Assembly: GCA_051745265.1 (NCBI GenBank)
Contig: JBNJDW010000012.1
Coordinates: 1 to 18,317 of the forward strand
Length of the DNA: 18,317 nucleotides
Reading direction: 5' to 3'
Source: JBNJDW01 sp051745265
GTDB taxonomy: Bacteria > Pseudomonadota > Alphaproteobacteria > Micavibrionales > CSBR16-224
Shown here: positions 6,661 through 13,583 of the stretch, piece by piece
Layout: the number at the start of each line of letters is the position of its first letter
How positions within the stretch are numbered: position 1 is the stretch's first letter
Notes under the pieces: generated by a model
What the model was told of the DNA's origin: nothing
Database searches by the model: none
The model's input: the letters and a program-made list of their open reading frames with translations, nothing else
Position numbers and translations under genes: made by a program

Positions 6661-6689
6661 ATTTAAAACCAAACAGAAAGGAAATACAA

Positions 6690-7253
6690 ATGCCTACAAA
6701 ACTTCATGGAAAGAAAATCGCATTTCTCGCCACCGATGGCGTTGAGCAAATTGAACTGACCAAGCCATGGGAAGAAATCAAAAATGCCGGCGCTACTGTA
6801 GAACTCGTTTCTCTGGAAAACGGCAAAATTCAAGGCATGAACCATGATGAAAAGGCCGATACATTTACGGTCGACCAGACTGTAGATGCGGTTAAGGCGG
6901 CTGACTATGATGGCCTTGTCCTGCCCGGCGGCGTGCAGAATCCGGATACACTGCGTATGAATAAAGACGCTGTTTCTTTTGTCCGTGATTTCTTTGAACA
7001 AAAAAAGCCGGTGGCCGCGATATGCCATGGTCCTTGGGTTCTGGTCGAAGCCGATGTTTTAAAAGGCCGGACCGTAACCTCATGGCCAAGCCTGAAAACA
7101 GATATCAGCAATGCCGGTGGCATCTGGGTTGATGAGGACGTTCAGGTTGATCAAGGCCTGACGACCAGTCGTAAGCCAGACGATCTGGACGCTTTTTGCC
7201 GTAAAGCTATCGAAGAATTTGCTGAAGGCAAGCATGAACGGCAAGCGGCCTAA
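6690..7253 (+). CDS. PfpI/DJ-1 superfamily protein (YhbO-like)
   Basis: The 187-residue protein belongs to the class I glutamine amidotransferase-like PfpI group. It has the N-terminal DGVEQIELTKP (16-26) with a catalytic-type glutamate, LVLPGGVQNPD (76-86), the nucleophile elbow AAICHGPW (109-116) with Cys112-His113, then TSWPSLKTD and TSRKPDDL. Relatives are described as stress-induced proteases, chaperones or deglycases of glyoxal-damaged proteins; the deglycase claim is disputed, so only the fold and the stress link are asserted. The start at 6690 is preferred over 6636 because AAAGGA (6677-6682) lies 7 bases before it and the family begins here; the upstream extension would overlap chaB. 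It forms an operon with chaB and ends at the terminator 7275-7322. Confidence 0.9.
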   Translation: MPTKLHGKKIAFLATDGVEQIELTKPWEEIKNAGATVELVSLENGKIQGMNHDEKADTFTVDQTVDAVKAADYDGLVLPGGVQNPDTLRMNKDAVSFVRDFFEQKKPVAAICHGPWVLVEADVLKGRTVTSWPSLKTDISNAGGIWVDEDVQVDQGLTTSRKPDDLDAFCRKAIEEFAEGKHERQAA

Positions 7254-7274
7254 AACAGTTTTTTCTCCAAATGT

Positions 7275-7322
7275 AAACAGGGGGACAGACAGGTCATAAC
7301 CGTCATGCCCCCTGTTTTTTTT
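7275..7322 (+). terminator. Rho-independent terminator of chaB-pfpI
   Basis: AAACAGGGGG (7275-7284) pairs with CCCCCTGTTT (7308-7317) in a perfect 10-bp stem with a 23-base loop, and the T-run continues to 7322. The convergent OmpA-like gene ends at 7329, so the hairpin can also act on the - strand, where the trailing sequence is TTTACATTT and thus weaker. Confidence 0.85.
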
Positions 7323-7328
7323 AATTAT

Positions 7329-8189
7329 TTAGCGACTTAAGATTTCGATAGTAGCCCGACGATCCTCAGGGTCATCGTCTTTGGCAAAGGCCGCGCCCCG
7401 GGTAATGGTCTGAATATTCGCTGCCGGAATATCGGACTGTAATAATTCAGAAGATACAGCAATCGCCCGTTTACTACCCATTTTAAGATTAATGATTTGA
7501 CGTTCAATTTCTGTCGAGGCATTTAATACCGGGCGGCTGGCATATCCGGTAACCCGTATCAGATAATTGTTGCGGTTTTTAGTATCATTCACGACCGCTT
7601 TAATTTTCTTTTTATCCGCAGGGGAAAGCCGCGATGACCCATGGTTGAAATAAATAACAGGTTCATCACTGTCTTGATATGTGCTTGCGTCTGCGGATTC
7701 AGGCCCCATTCTCTCGACCGTAACACCCTGGGAATCAACCGTCATATATTCCCAGAAATCGCCTTGTCTGACAGGTTCATATTCAGAAAAAGATCCATCC
7801 AGCGGATAAACCGTGACAGAATCATTGATTTGCATATGCCGGTCATTGCCTGATGATTGATTAAAAGACTGGAACATCGGCTCAGGCACAGATGATGCAT
7901 CCCCGGCAGTATCAATTCTTGAGGCCGCGGAGATTTCATCCTGCCAGTCATCCCAGACTAGACGGGATGGCATAACACCGGCGATGGGGGCATCGCCATA
8001 TTGCTCTGCCATTTCATGTATCGGTGTTGATTTTGGTTCTTCTGCCTTTTCCACCTGCGCATCTTTATGCTGCGGTGCCTCTGCCCGGCTGCTGGAATCA
8101 ACATTCGGCATGCTTTGACACGCCGACAATCCGCCGCCAATAATAATCAGAAAACCTAAAGAGACGAATTTAACTACCATTTTTTTCAT
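7329..8189 (-). CDS. OmpA-domain outer membrane lipoprotein
   Basis: The 286-residue protein starts with a lipoprotein signal peptide: positive MKKMVVK, a hydrophobic core to 20, and lipobox LSAC with Cys24. A low-complexity, charged stretch (25-60) and a region I do not recognise (61-175) precede a C-terminal OmpA-like peptidoglycan-binding domain (about 177-284): VIYFNHGSSRLS at its start, VTGYASRP (213-220), SKRAIAVSSELL (239-250), and DRRATIEI near the end. Arg241 fits the diaminopimelate-binding arginine, but the aspartate usual in GHTD is replaced (GYAS). It resembles Pal-like proteins in outline, yet it is not beside tolB, so it is not called pal. The SD is weak (TGGA). It follows the gamma-carbonic-anhydrase-like gene by 24 bp, probably in one transcript. 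Confidence 0.85.
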   Translation of the reverse strand: MKKMVVKFVSLGFLIIIGGGLSACQSMPNVDSSSRAEAPQHKDAQVEKAEEPKSTPIHEMAEQYGDAPIAGVMPSRLVWDDWQDEISAASRIDTAGDASSVPEPMFQSFNQSSGNDRHMQINDSVTVYPLDGSFSEYEPVRQGDFWEYMTVDSQGVTVERMGPESADASTYQDSDEPVIYFNHGSSRLSPADKKKIKAVVNDTKNRNNYLIRVTGYASRPVLNASTEIERQIINLKMGSKRAIAVSSELLQSDIPAANIQTITRGAAFAKDDDPEDRRATIEILSR

Positions 8190-8213
8190 CTGAACTATCC
8201 ACTACCGTTTTAT

Positions 8214-8750
8214 TTAATTTTCTGCTGTATTTATATCACATTTACCAAAATATTCATCAGCTAATCTGACATAGTGTCCGGCTGAATATGTGATATGGGC
8301 GCTTTCTTCTGCCGTCAGATCACGCATTTTCTTGGCCGGACGTCCGGCCCATAATTCACCGGACGGAATCCGTTTACCCGGTGTCACCAACGCCCCCGCG
8401 GCAATCATAGCACCGGTTTCGACAAAAACATCATCCATCAAACAGGCCTGCATACCGATAAAACACTCACCTTCGACCGTACAGGCGTGGAGCAAGGCCT
8501 GATGGCCCACAGTCACATCATCGCCAATATAGGTCCCCTGACCGGTGGATGACACATGAATAACCGTACCATCCTGAATATTGCTGCGCTTGCCGATAAT
8601 GATATTATTTACATCGCCGCGCAGCGTACAGCCGAACCAGACAGAACTGTCATCACCAATCACCACATCCCCAATCAGCGCCGCCGTAGGCGCGACAAAG
8701 ACATGCGATCCGAGTTTGGGGCGCTCATTTTTATAAGACCAAAACGGCAT
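8214..8750 (-). CDS. Gamma-carbonic anhydrase family protein (left-handed beta-helix)
   Basis: A 178-residue trimeric hexapeptide-repeat protein of the YrdA/PaaY type. The repeats run from about 18 to 125 as I-G-D-x-x-x-like turns (IGDVVIGDDSSVW, IGKRSNIQDGTV, IGDDVTVGH). The three metal-binding histidines are at 65, 83 and 88 (VIHV, VGHQALLHA), with Arg44, Asp46 and Gln59 also at conserved places. C-terminal AGRPAKKMRDLTAEE is typical of the family, followed by an amphipathic helix. Members may hydrate CO2, but several tested bacterial ones show little activity, so the reaction is not asserted. SD TAAGGAA (8756-8762) lies 5 bases before the ATG. It is first in a probable operon with the OmpA-like lipoprotein. 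Confidence 0.92.
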   Translation of the reverse strand: MPFWSYKNERPKLGSHVFVAPTAALIGDVVIGDDSSVWFGCTLRGDVNNIIIGKRSNIQDGTVIHVSSTGQGTYIGDDVTVGHQALLHACTVEGECFIGMQACLMDDVFVETGAMIAAGALVTPGKRIPSGELWAGRPAKKMRDLTAEESAHITYSAGHYVRLADEYFGKCDINTAEN

Positions 8751-8777
8751 AATGATTCCTTAAAAATTAACCCGTTT

Positions 8778-8786
8778 ATTATAACA
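8778..8786 (-). promoter_or_regulatory. Extended -10 promoter candidate for the gamma-carbonic-anhydrase-like gene
   Basis: On the - strand TGTTATAAT (8786 to 8778) is a perfect TATAAT with the TG of an extended -10 element. No good -35 lies at the expected distance, where the sequence runs into the rpsI terminator. It is about 27 bases before the start codon. Confidence 0.45.
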
Positions 8787-8795
8787 GCTCTGCAT

Positions 8796-8830
8796 AAAAA
8801 CAAAAGGCGCCCGGAAAACCGGACGCCTTT
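8796..8830 (-). terminator. Rho-independent terminator of rplM-rpsI
   Basis: AAAGGCG (8803-8809) and CGCCTTT (8824-8830) plus inner CCGG/CCGG pairs form a stem with one C-A mismatch and a 4-base loop. Read on the - strand it ends in TTTTGTTTTT. It lies 43 bases after the rpsI stop. Confidence 0.85.
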
Positions 8831-8872
8831 CGTAAAACATATGCCTTTGTGCTTTGGCACTCGGGCTTATCT

Positions 8873-9418
8873 TTAACGTTTAGCCCACTGGTAAGAACGA
8901 CGGGCCTTGGCGCGACCGTATTTCTTACGTTCAACAACGCGGCTATCACGTGTCAGCATACCGGCCTGCTTCAACTGCGGGCGCAATTCGGGCTCGTAAT
9001 TGATCAAGGCACGGGCAATACCCAGACGAACCGCACCGGCCTGACCGGACAATCCACCGCCGGAAACCGTACAAATCACGTCAAACTGTGATGCGCGGTC
9101 AACCAGCTCCAAAGGCTGCTTCAAAATCAACCGTTGGGTTGGACGGGCAAAGTAATGCTCGATATCTTTTTTGTTAACAGTAATCTTACCGGAACCTGGT
9201 TTGATCCAGACGCGGGCAACACAATCGCTTTTGCGGCGACCTGTACCATAAGCGCGACCCTGTGCATCAATTTTCGGCTCAGCAATTTTAACAACAGTGT
9301 CTTCCGTTGCTTCTGCGTCCTTTGCAGGAGCGGCTTTGCTTTCAGCAGAACCAGCTTCATTTTCAGTAACAGCCGATTTCAAGTCAGCCAGTGATTTTTT
9401 ATCTTTATCTTCAGCCAT
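8873..9418 (-). CDS. rpsI: 30S ribosomal protein uS9 with N-terminal extension
   Basis: Small-subunit protein whose C-terminal tail reaches the P-site tRNA. The conserved body begins around residue 54 (GRAYGTGRRKSDCVARVW) and runs through YFARPTQRL, SGGGLSGQAGAVRLGIARAL to the universal ending RKKYGRAKARRSYQWAKR. The first 50 or so residues are an Ala/Glu/Lys-rich, probably disordered extension, so the protein has 181 residues against about 130 in E. coli. GAGGA upstream provides the SD. It is 14 bp downstream of rplM, the usual rplM-rpsI order, and its mRNA ends at 8796-8830. Confidence 0.96.
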   Translation of the reverse strand: MAEDKDKKSLADLKSAVTENEAGSAESKAAPAKDAEATEDTVVKIAEPKIDAQGRAYGTGRRKSDCVARVWIKPGSGKITVNKKDIEHYFARPTQRLILKQPLELVDRASQFDVICTVSGGGLSGQAGAVRLGIARALINYEPELRPQLKQAGMLTRDSRVVERKKYGRAKARRSYQWAKR

Positions 9419-9432
9419 AATAATCCTCGGGT

Positions 9433-9894
9433 CTATCGTTTATTCTTCGGGTTCAAAGCAGCAATGTCCAGAACCTCTGGTTTTTGCGCTTCATGGCCGT
9501 GTTCGGTCCCGGCAAAAACGCGGAAATTTGTCATCTGACGGCGTGCCAGCGGGCTGTCTTTCGGCAGCATACGTTCAACCGCTTTGTAAACAACGCGTTC
9601 AGGATGCGCACCTTCAAGGATCTGGCCCTTGCTGCGGTGTTTGATCCCACCAGGATAGCCGGTGTGCCAGTAAAACAGATCATCGTCATGTTTCTTACCG
9701 GTCAGCTTGACCTTATCAGCATTGATAACAATGATATTGTCGCCGCAATCAACATGCGGTGTATATTCAGGTTTATGCTTGCCGCGCAGGCGAAGGGCGA
9801 TCTGACTGGCCAAACGACCCAGAACAACGCCTTCAGCGTCAACCACATACCATTTCTTTTCAACCTCGGCAGGTTTCAGGGAAAAGGTTTTCAT
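9433..9894 (-). CDS. rplM: 50S ribosomal protein uL13
   Basis: Early-assembling large-subunit protein. The 153 residues show the standard sequence: KKWYVVDAEGVVLGRLAS (13-30), LRGKHKPEYTPHVDCGD, the family signature HRSKGQILEGAHPERVV at about 86-102, and MLPKDSPLARRQMTNFRVFAG. Length is normal for alphaproteobacteria, with a C-terminal tail slightly longer than in E. coli. AAGGA lies 9 bases before the ATG. In E. coli uL13 represses its own operon through the mRNA leader; the leader here (about 60 bases after the candidate promoter) shows no structure I recognise as that element. Confidence 0.97.
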   Translation of the reverse strand: MKTFSLKPAEVEKKWYVVDAEGVVLGRLASQIALRLRGKHKPEYTPHVDCGDNIIVINADKVKLTGKKHDDDLFYWHTGYPGGIKHRSKGQILEGAHPERVVYKAVERMLPKDSPLARRQMTNFRVFAGTEHGHEAQKPEVLDIAALNPKNKR

Positions 9895-9961
9895 AGCGAT
9901 TTTTCCTTATTATTACAGTTCCGCCGCAACACCCTGTTCCGGCACCATTTCATTTGCGCTG

Positions 9962-9991
9962 TTTGTACCGCGAATCTGCTATCACCGTCAA
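9962..9991 (-). promoter_or_regulatory. Candidate promoter of rplM-rpsI
   Basis: On the - strand TTGACG (9991 to 9986) is followed after 18 bases by TACAAA (9967 to 9962). The -35 matches 5 of 6 and the -10 only 4 of 6. The -10 sits in GGTACAAAC, the same string as in the rpmE promoter, which supports the call. The distance to the rplM start is about 67 bases. Confidence 0.4.
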
Positions 9992-10038
9992 GCATAAAAG
10001 CATCGATCAAGTCGAAAAAATTATATAAAAATCAATAG

Positions 10039-10073
10039 CTTAAAATAAGGGTATTATATTACCGTATTTTAAG
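10039..10073. repeat. AT-rich inverted repeat between tRNA-Pro and rplM
   Basis: CTTAAAATA (10039-10047) and TATTTTAAG (10065-10073) are perfectly complementary, with further inner pairing GGTA/TACC (10050-10053, 10060-10063). It may be a weak terminator of the tRNA transcript (on the - strand a T-rich stretch follows some 9 bases later) or a protein-binding site upstream of the rplM promoter. The rest of 9992-10170 holds no gene I can support. Confidence 0.45.
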
Positions 10074-10170
10074 GCGCTGTTTTTAGACCATGTCTGTCTT
10101 TCAGCTGTCAGCAAGACAACGAATCGTAAAACCGCCCTCAGCAAAAAAAACGTCAAACCTGAAAGAAAAA

Positions 10171-10247
10171 TGGTCGGAACGAGAGGATTTGAACCTCCGA
10201 CCTCTTGCGCCCCATGCAAGTGCGCTACCAGGCTGCGCTACGTTCCG
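10171..10247 (-). tRNA. tRNA-Pro (anticodon GGG)
   Basis: Read on the - strand, the 77 bases fold as a cloverleaf. The acceptor stem is CGGAACG with CGTTCCG, beginning with the C1 typical of tRNA-Pro, followed by A and an encoded CCA (10171-10173). The D arm is GCGC...GCGC with the loop AGCCTGGTA. The anticodon stem CTTGC/GCAAG closes the loop ATGGGGC, with anticodon GGG at 10211-10213 and G37, and the T arm contains GGTTCAAATCC. It reads proline codons CCC and CCU. It lies 23 bases after the terminator of the merR gene, so its own promoter, if any, must overlap that hairpin. A T-rich tail (TTTTTCTTTC) follows the CCA. Confidence 0.97.
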
Positions 10248-10264
10248 ACATGCGCCAGATCAAT

Positions 10265-10300
10265 AAATAAAAAGGCGTAAGTATTTCTACCTACGCCTTT
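10265..10300 (-). terminator. Terminator downstream of the MerR-family gene
   Basis: AAAGGCGTA (10271-10279) pairs with TACGCCTTT (10292-10300), with an additional inner GTA/TAC, and on the - strand is followed by TTATTTATT after the TTTT of the stem. It lies 26 bases beyond the stop codon and just before tRNA-Pro. Confidence 0.75.
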
Positions 10301-10326
10301 ATAAAAAATCAAGTTTTATTCAATCC

Positions 10327-10821
10327 TTACGCATGCAGCATAGAGCGAAGAGATTTTAGTTCCTCGAGCATGGACTGCAATTCACCGCGATGTTCCGGTT
10401 TGACCATTGGTTTAGAAGCCTCTGCCGGTTCTTCTGTTTTTGAAGCCCCATTGGTTTTGCCATTGGCTTTTTTAACATCGGATTTTAGAATCGGCTCATT
10501 GGCTTCCATGCTGTTCAGCTTTTCAAGAACCTTGTTCTTTGAACCGGACAGGAGTTTTTGGACGCCCTTAATTGTATAGCCTTGTTCATATAACAGATTG
10601 TGAATCGCTTTTAGAAGCTCCACATCTTCGGGACGGTAATAACGGCGGCCACCACCGCGTTTCATTGGTTTCACCTGTGAGAATTTTGTTTCCCAGAAAC
10701 GGAGAACATGCTGTTGGACATCCAGTTCATTAGCAACTTCACTGATCGTGCGGAACGCCGCAGCTGATTTATTCGAGATAGAAGACGTCGCTTTGGATGT
10801 GTTTACATTATGTGAATGCAT
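10327..10821 (-). CDS. MerR-family transcriptional regulator, ihfA-linked
   Basis: The 164-residue protein has an N-terminal winged helix-turn-helix of the MerR type (about 23-80): FRTISEVANELDV, HVLRFWETKF (38-47) and the wing RGGGRRYYRPEDVELL, then GYTIKGVQKLL. A flexible, Lys/Glu/Ala-rich linker follows, with a short helical end (LQSMLEELKSLRSML). There are no cysteines, so it is not a metal sensor of the classical kind. Genes of this type follow ihfA in many alphaproteobacteria and their targets are mostly unknown. AAGGAA lies 10 bases before the ATG. It is 77 bp after ihfA, likely in the same transcript, and ends in the terminator 10265-10300. Confidence 0.92.
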   Translation of the reverse strand: MHSHNVNTSKATSSISNKSAAAFRTISEVANELDVQQHVLRFWETKFSQVKPMKRGGGRRYYRPEDVELLKAIHNLLYEQGYTIKGVQKLLSGSKNKVLEKLNSMEANEPILKSDVKKANGKTNGASKTEEPAEASKPMVKPEHRGELQSMLEELKSLRSMLHA

Positions 10822-10898
10822 TGATTCTATATTCCTTATTTTAAAATTGCCAAACGAATAGGCGCAAAATGCCTAAAACCAGACTTTAACCCAAGCCC

Positions 10899-11204
10899 TT
10901 AAGCTCTTGATTTAACGCCCTGATCGATCCGATCCTTCAACACATTACTCGGTCTGAAAGTCAGAACCCGGCGCGGCGTGATCGGCACTTCTTCGCCGGT
11001 CTTGGGGTTACGTCCGATGCGTTCAGATTTTTTACGAACAGCCAGTGTTCCGAAAGAGGAGATTTTTACGATTTCACCAGAGACCAATACATTGGAAACT
11101 TCGTCAAGGACCTGTTCAACCAGTTGCGTGGATTCGCTTTGCGACAATCCAACGGCCTGATAGACAGCTTTCCCAAGGTCTGAGCGGGTAATCGTATTGT
11201 TCAT
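10899..11204 (-). CDS. ihfA: Integration host factor alpha subunit
   Basis: DNA-bending nucleoid protein that works as a heterodimer with IhfB. The 101 residues contain the complete HU/IHF fold: TRSDLGKAVYQAVGLSQSE at the N-terminus, KISSFGTLAVRKK (47-59), the arm signature RIGRNPKTGEEVPI (62-75) with Pro67 that intercalates into DNA, and RRVLTFRPSNVLKDRI. The length and the position downstream of fabH and upstream of a merR gene identify it as the alpha rather than the beta subunit or HU. AGAGGTG provides the SD. A weak promoter candidate lies at 11231-11259. Confidence 0.95.
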   Translation of the reverse strand: MNNTITRSDLGKAVYQAVGLSQSESTQLVEQVLDEVSNVLVSGEIVKISSFGTLAVRKKSERIGRNPKTGEEVPITPRRVLTFRPSNVLKDRIDQGVKSRA

Positions 11205-11230
11205 TATTCACCTCTTTGTTTGATCTATTT

Positions 11231-11259
11231 AGGTTATCGTTTCAGTACGTTCGCGTCAA
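11231..11259 (-). promoter_or_regulatory. Weak promoter candidate for ihfA
   Basis: On the - strand TTGACG (11259 to 11254) and TAACCT (11236 to 11231) are spaced by 17 bases, about 27 bases before the start codon. The -35 is good and the -10 poor. The whole gap between ihfA and fabH (11205-11477) otherwise shows only AT-rich stretches and no gene. Confidence 0.25.
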
Positions 11260-11477
11260 TATTTAAGAGCGCAGGAAAGGTGTGTTTTAAGCCGTCAAAG
11301 TTAATTTTGTCTTAAAGTTTTACCTTAAGAAAGCACCCTTATGCACTGCAACGAATCCGGTATTTTCGGCAAAAGGCCTGCAATTACAATGCACAGCACT
11401 TAACAAAACACGGCGGGGAAAACATAAGATTTCTCCGATAAAAAAATATAAATTTATTTTGAAGAATATGCACAGAA

Positions 11478-12440
11478 TCAGAGTCTGAGTAAGGCTGCGC
11501 CCCAGGTTAATCCACCACCCATGGCTTCCATCAGCACCAGATCCCCCGCCTTGATTCGGCCATCATTAACGCCGATCGAGAAAGCAAGCGGAATAGAGGC
11601 TGCCGAGGTATTACCATGCTCTCCAACGGTAAGAATCACTTTCTCAGCAGGCAGGTTGAGTTTCTTGGCCGTGCTGTCAATAATCCGTTTATTGGCCTGA
11701 TGCGGGACCAGCCAGTCAATGGCGTCTGCGGTCAGGTTGTTCTGCTCAAGCGCCTCTGTCACAACCTCGCTCATACGGGCAACGGCATGGCGAAAGACCT
11801 CCTTGCCGTTCATCCTGACATATCCCGTGGTTTTGGTATCGCCCGGCCCGCCATCAACATAAAGCAAGTCACGATGCGCGCCTTCCGAATGAAGATGTGT
11901 TGAAAGAATACCGCGGCTGTCATCCTCAGATGATTCGAGAATCACCGCCCCCGCACCATCGCCAAACAACACGCAGGTCGTCCGGTCATCCCAGTCAAGC
12001 AGGTTGGTAAACTTCTCAGCGCCAATCACCAGAACTCTTTTGACCTGTCCGGCCTTGATAAAATTATCAGCCACCGACAAGGCATAGACAAAACCGGAAC
12101 ATACCGCCTGCACATCAAAGGCGAATCCGTGATCGCCCATACCTATTTTATCCTGAACAATAACCGCGGTGGCCGGGAAAGTCTGGTCCGGCGTTGTCGT
12201 TGCCACAATTACGGCATCAATATCGCGCCCTTCAAGACCCGCTTTTTCCAGCGCCATATTCGCCGCCGCAATGGCAAGGTCCGAAGTCTTTTCATGATCG
12301 CCCGCAATATAGCGCTGGGTAATACCTGTACGCTTGCGAATCCATTCATCTGATGTATCGACAAATTTCTCAAGATCGCTGTTTTTAAAGCATTTTTCTG
12401 GTAGATAGTGTCCGGCAGAGATAAGGTGAGAGCGAAACAT
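11478..12440 (-). CDS. fabH: Beta-ketoacyl-ACP synthase III
   Basis: Condenses acetyl-CoA with malonyl-ACP to begin type II fatty acid synthesis. The 320 residues carry the Cys-His-Asn triad at 114, 247 and 277, in AVCSGF, VPHQAN and GNTSAAS, close to E. coli positions 112, 244 and 274. Other landmarks are TSDEWIRKRTGI, LFGDGAGAV and the ending MGGGLTWGAALLRL. The start is placed at the ATG 12440: the A is shared with the plsX stop (TGATG), and AGAGG lies 7 bases upstream. A TTG at 12443, in frame, is too near the SD. Translation is therefore coupled to plsX, matching the common plsX-fabH pairing. Confidence 0.96.
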   Translation of the reverse strand: MFRSHLISAGHYLPEKCFKNSDLEKFVDTSDEWIRKRTGITQRYIAGDHEKTSDLAIAAANMALEKAGLEGRDIDAVIVATTTPDQTFPATAVIVQDKIGMGDHGFAFDVQAVCSGFVYALSVADNFIKAGQVKRVLVIGAEKFTNLLDWDDRTTCVLFGDGAGAVILESSEDDSRGILSTHLHSEGAHRDLLYVDGGPGDTKTTGYVRMNGKEVFRHAVARMSEVVTEALEQNNLTADAIDWLVPHQANKRIIDSTAKKLNLPAEKVILTVGEHGNTSAASIPLAFSIGVNDGRIKAGDLVLMEAMGGGLTWGAALLRL

Positions 12441-13510
12441 CAAGCCACCTCTTCCCGGGGTTTGGTAATCTGTTCGATATCAATCTTCGTCAATGCCGCC
12501 GCAACGCTTTCATTAAAGTCGTTTGCGGCAAGATCACAGGCGACCTTGATCGCATTGGCAAAGCCAATTTCATCCGTACCGCCATGGCTTTTGACACATA
12601 ACCCCTGCAACCCCATAAACATCCCACCGTTATACAGGCGCGGATCAATGCGGGCTTTTAGCTTTTTCATCGCCAGCATCATAAAGGGATAGCCCAGATA
12701 AGACAGTGGAGTCGATTTAATCGAGTCCCGCATCATATACGCAATCAGCTTGGCTGTACCTTCTGATGCCTTTAAAGCCACATTACCGGTAAAGCCGTCC
12801 GTTACAATCACATCCAAAATACCGCGGTTTAAATCGGTGCCTTCAGCAAAACCTGTATAGTCAGCATTAACCAGATGTTCTGTTAAAATCCGGGCGGCAT
12901 CACGGATCGATTCCGGTCCCTTCATGTCTTCTGAACCAACATTCAGCAAACCGACTTTCGGATTTTCAATGCCGACAATATCGCGGGCATAAACCGAACC
13001 CAGAATCGCAAATTCAACAAGGCTGCGGGCCGTGGTTTCCAAATTGGCGCCCAGATCAAGAACGACCGTGCCTTTACCTTTTTTCATGGTTGGAAAAACC
13101 GAGGCAATGGCAGGGCGGGTAATGCCCGGCAGTGTTTTTAAAACAAATTTTGCGGTTGCCATCAATGCACCGGTATTACCGGCAGAGATCACGGCATCAG
13201 CCTGCCCTTCCGCAACGGCATTAATCGCCAGACGCATACTGGAATTCCGGCCCTGTCGCAAAGCGACCGCGGCCTTCATATCATTGGGGATAACATCAGG
13301 CGTATGGATGATTTCGCAGCGTTCAGCCAGTTTGGGATACTGATCGACCAGTGGACGGATCTGCGCCTCATCCCCGCAAAACAGGAAACGAACGTTTTTC
13401 CGCCGCGTCAAAGCCAGCGCCGCGCCTGCAACAACCATCCCCGGCGCGGCATCACCGCCCATAGCGTCCAGAGATATCGTCAGATCGCCGGTCAAATTTT
13501 GGCTCCGCAT
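12440..13510 (-). CDS. plsX: Phosphate acyltransferase PlsX
   Basis: Converts acyl-ACP and phosphate to acyl-phosphate, the donor for PlsY in phospholipid synthesis; a peripheral membrane enzyme. The 356 residues start the conserved part with ISLDAMGGD (12-20) and contain ISAGNTGALMA, TVVLDLGAN, LLNVGSE, VTDGFTGN and the late GGTDEIGFANAIK. The ATG at 13510 has no SD; a TTG at 13495 has GGAG 7 bases upstream and would shorten the protein by five residues, so the start is uncertain by that amount. It lies just after a terminator that follows rpmF, so expression must come from readthrough or a local promoter. It overlaps fabH by one base. Confidence 0.95.
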   Translation of the reverse strand: MRSQNLTGDLTISLDAMGGDAAPGMVVAGAALALTRRKNVRFLFCGDEAQIRPLVDQYPKLAERCEIIHTPDVIPNDMKAAVALRQGRNSSMRLAINAVAEGQADAVISAGNTGALMATAKFVLKTLPGITRPAIASVFPTMKKGKGTVVLDLGANLETTARSLVEFAILGSVYARDIVGIENPKVGLLNVGSEDMKGPESIRDAARILTEHLVNADYTGFAEGTDLNRGILDVIVTDGFTGNVALKASEGTAKLIAYMMRDSIKSTPLSYLGYPFMMLAMKKLKARIDPRLYNGGMFMGLQGLCVKSHGGTDEIGFANAIKVACDLAANDFNESVAAALTKIDIEQITKPREEVA

Positions 13511-13534
13511 TATAATATATGAACTTAAGACATG

Positions 13535-13562
13535 AAAAAGGCAGTGGAAAAATCACACTGCC
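13535..13562 (-). terminator. Rho-independent terminator between rpmF and plsX
   Basis: GGCAGTG (13540-13546) pairs with CACTGCC (13556-13562) around a 9-base loop; read on the - strand the stem is followed by TTTTT. It begins 21 bases after the rpmF stop and 25 bases before plsX. Confidence 0.75.
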
Positions 13563-13583
13563 CCATAACATCAAGACGAATAA

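Noticed and set aside
9892..9996. A short ORF (about 34 codons, - strand) ending ATGA at the rplM start, as a possible leader peptide
   Set aside because: It starts upstream of the candidate promoter's -10 and has a basic, random-looking sequence; the overlap with rplM is probably chance.
9484..10038. A 184-codon open frame on the + strand opposite rplM
   Set aside because: Most of it is antisense to uL13 and its composition is that of a shadow frame.
10095..10118. Inverted repeat TGTCTT/AAGACA with an inner CAGCTG
   Set aside because: Only 6 bp per arm with a poor inner match and no T-run; expected by chance in a region of this size.
11310..11460. Short palindromes and AT-rich tract between ihfA and fabH as a possible terminator or sRNA
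   Set aside because: The stems are short and imperfect; no clear hairpin with a T-run follows fabH on the - strand.
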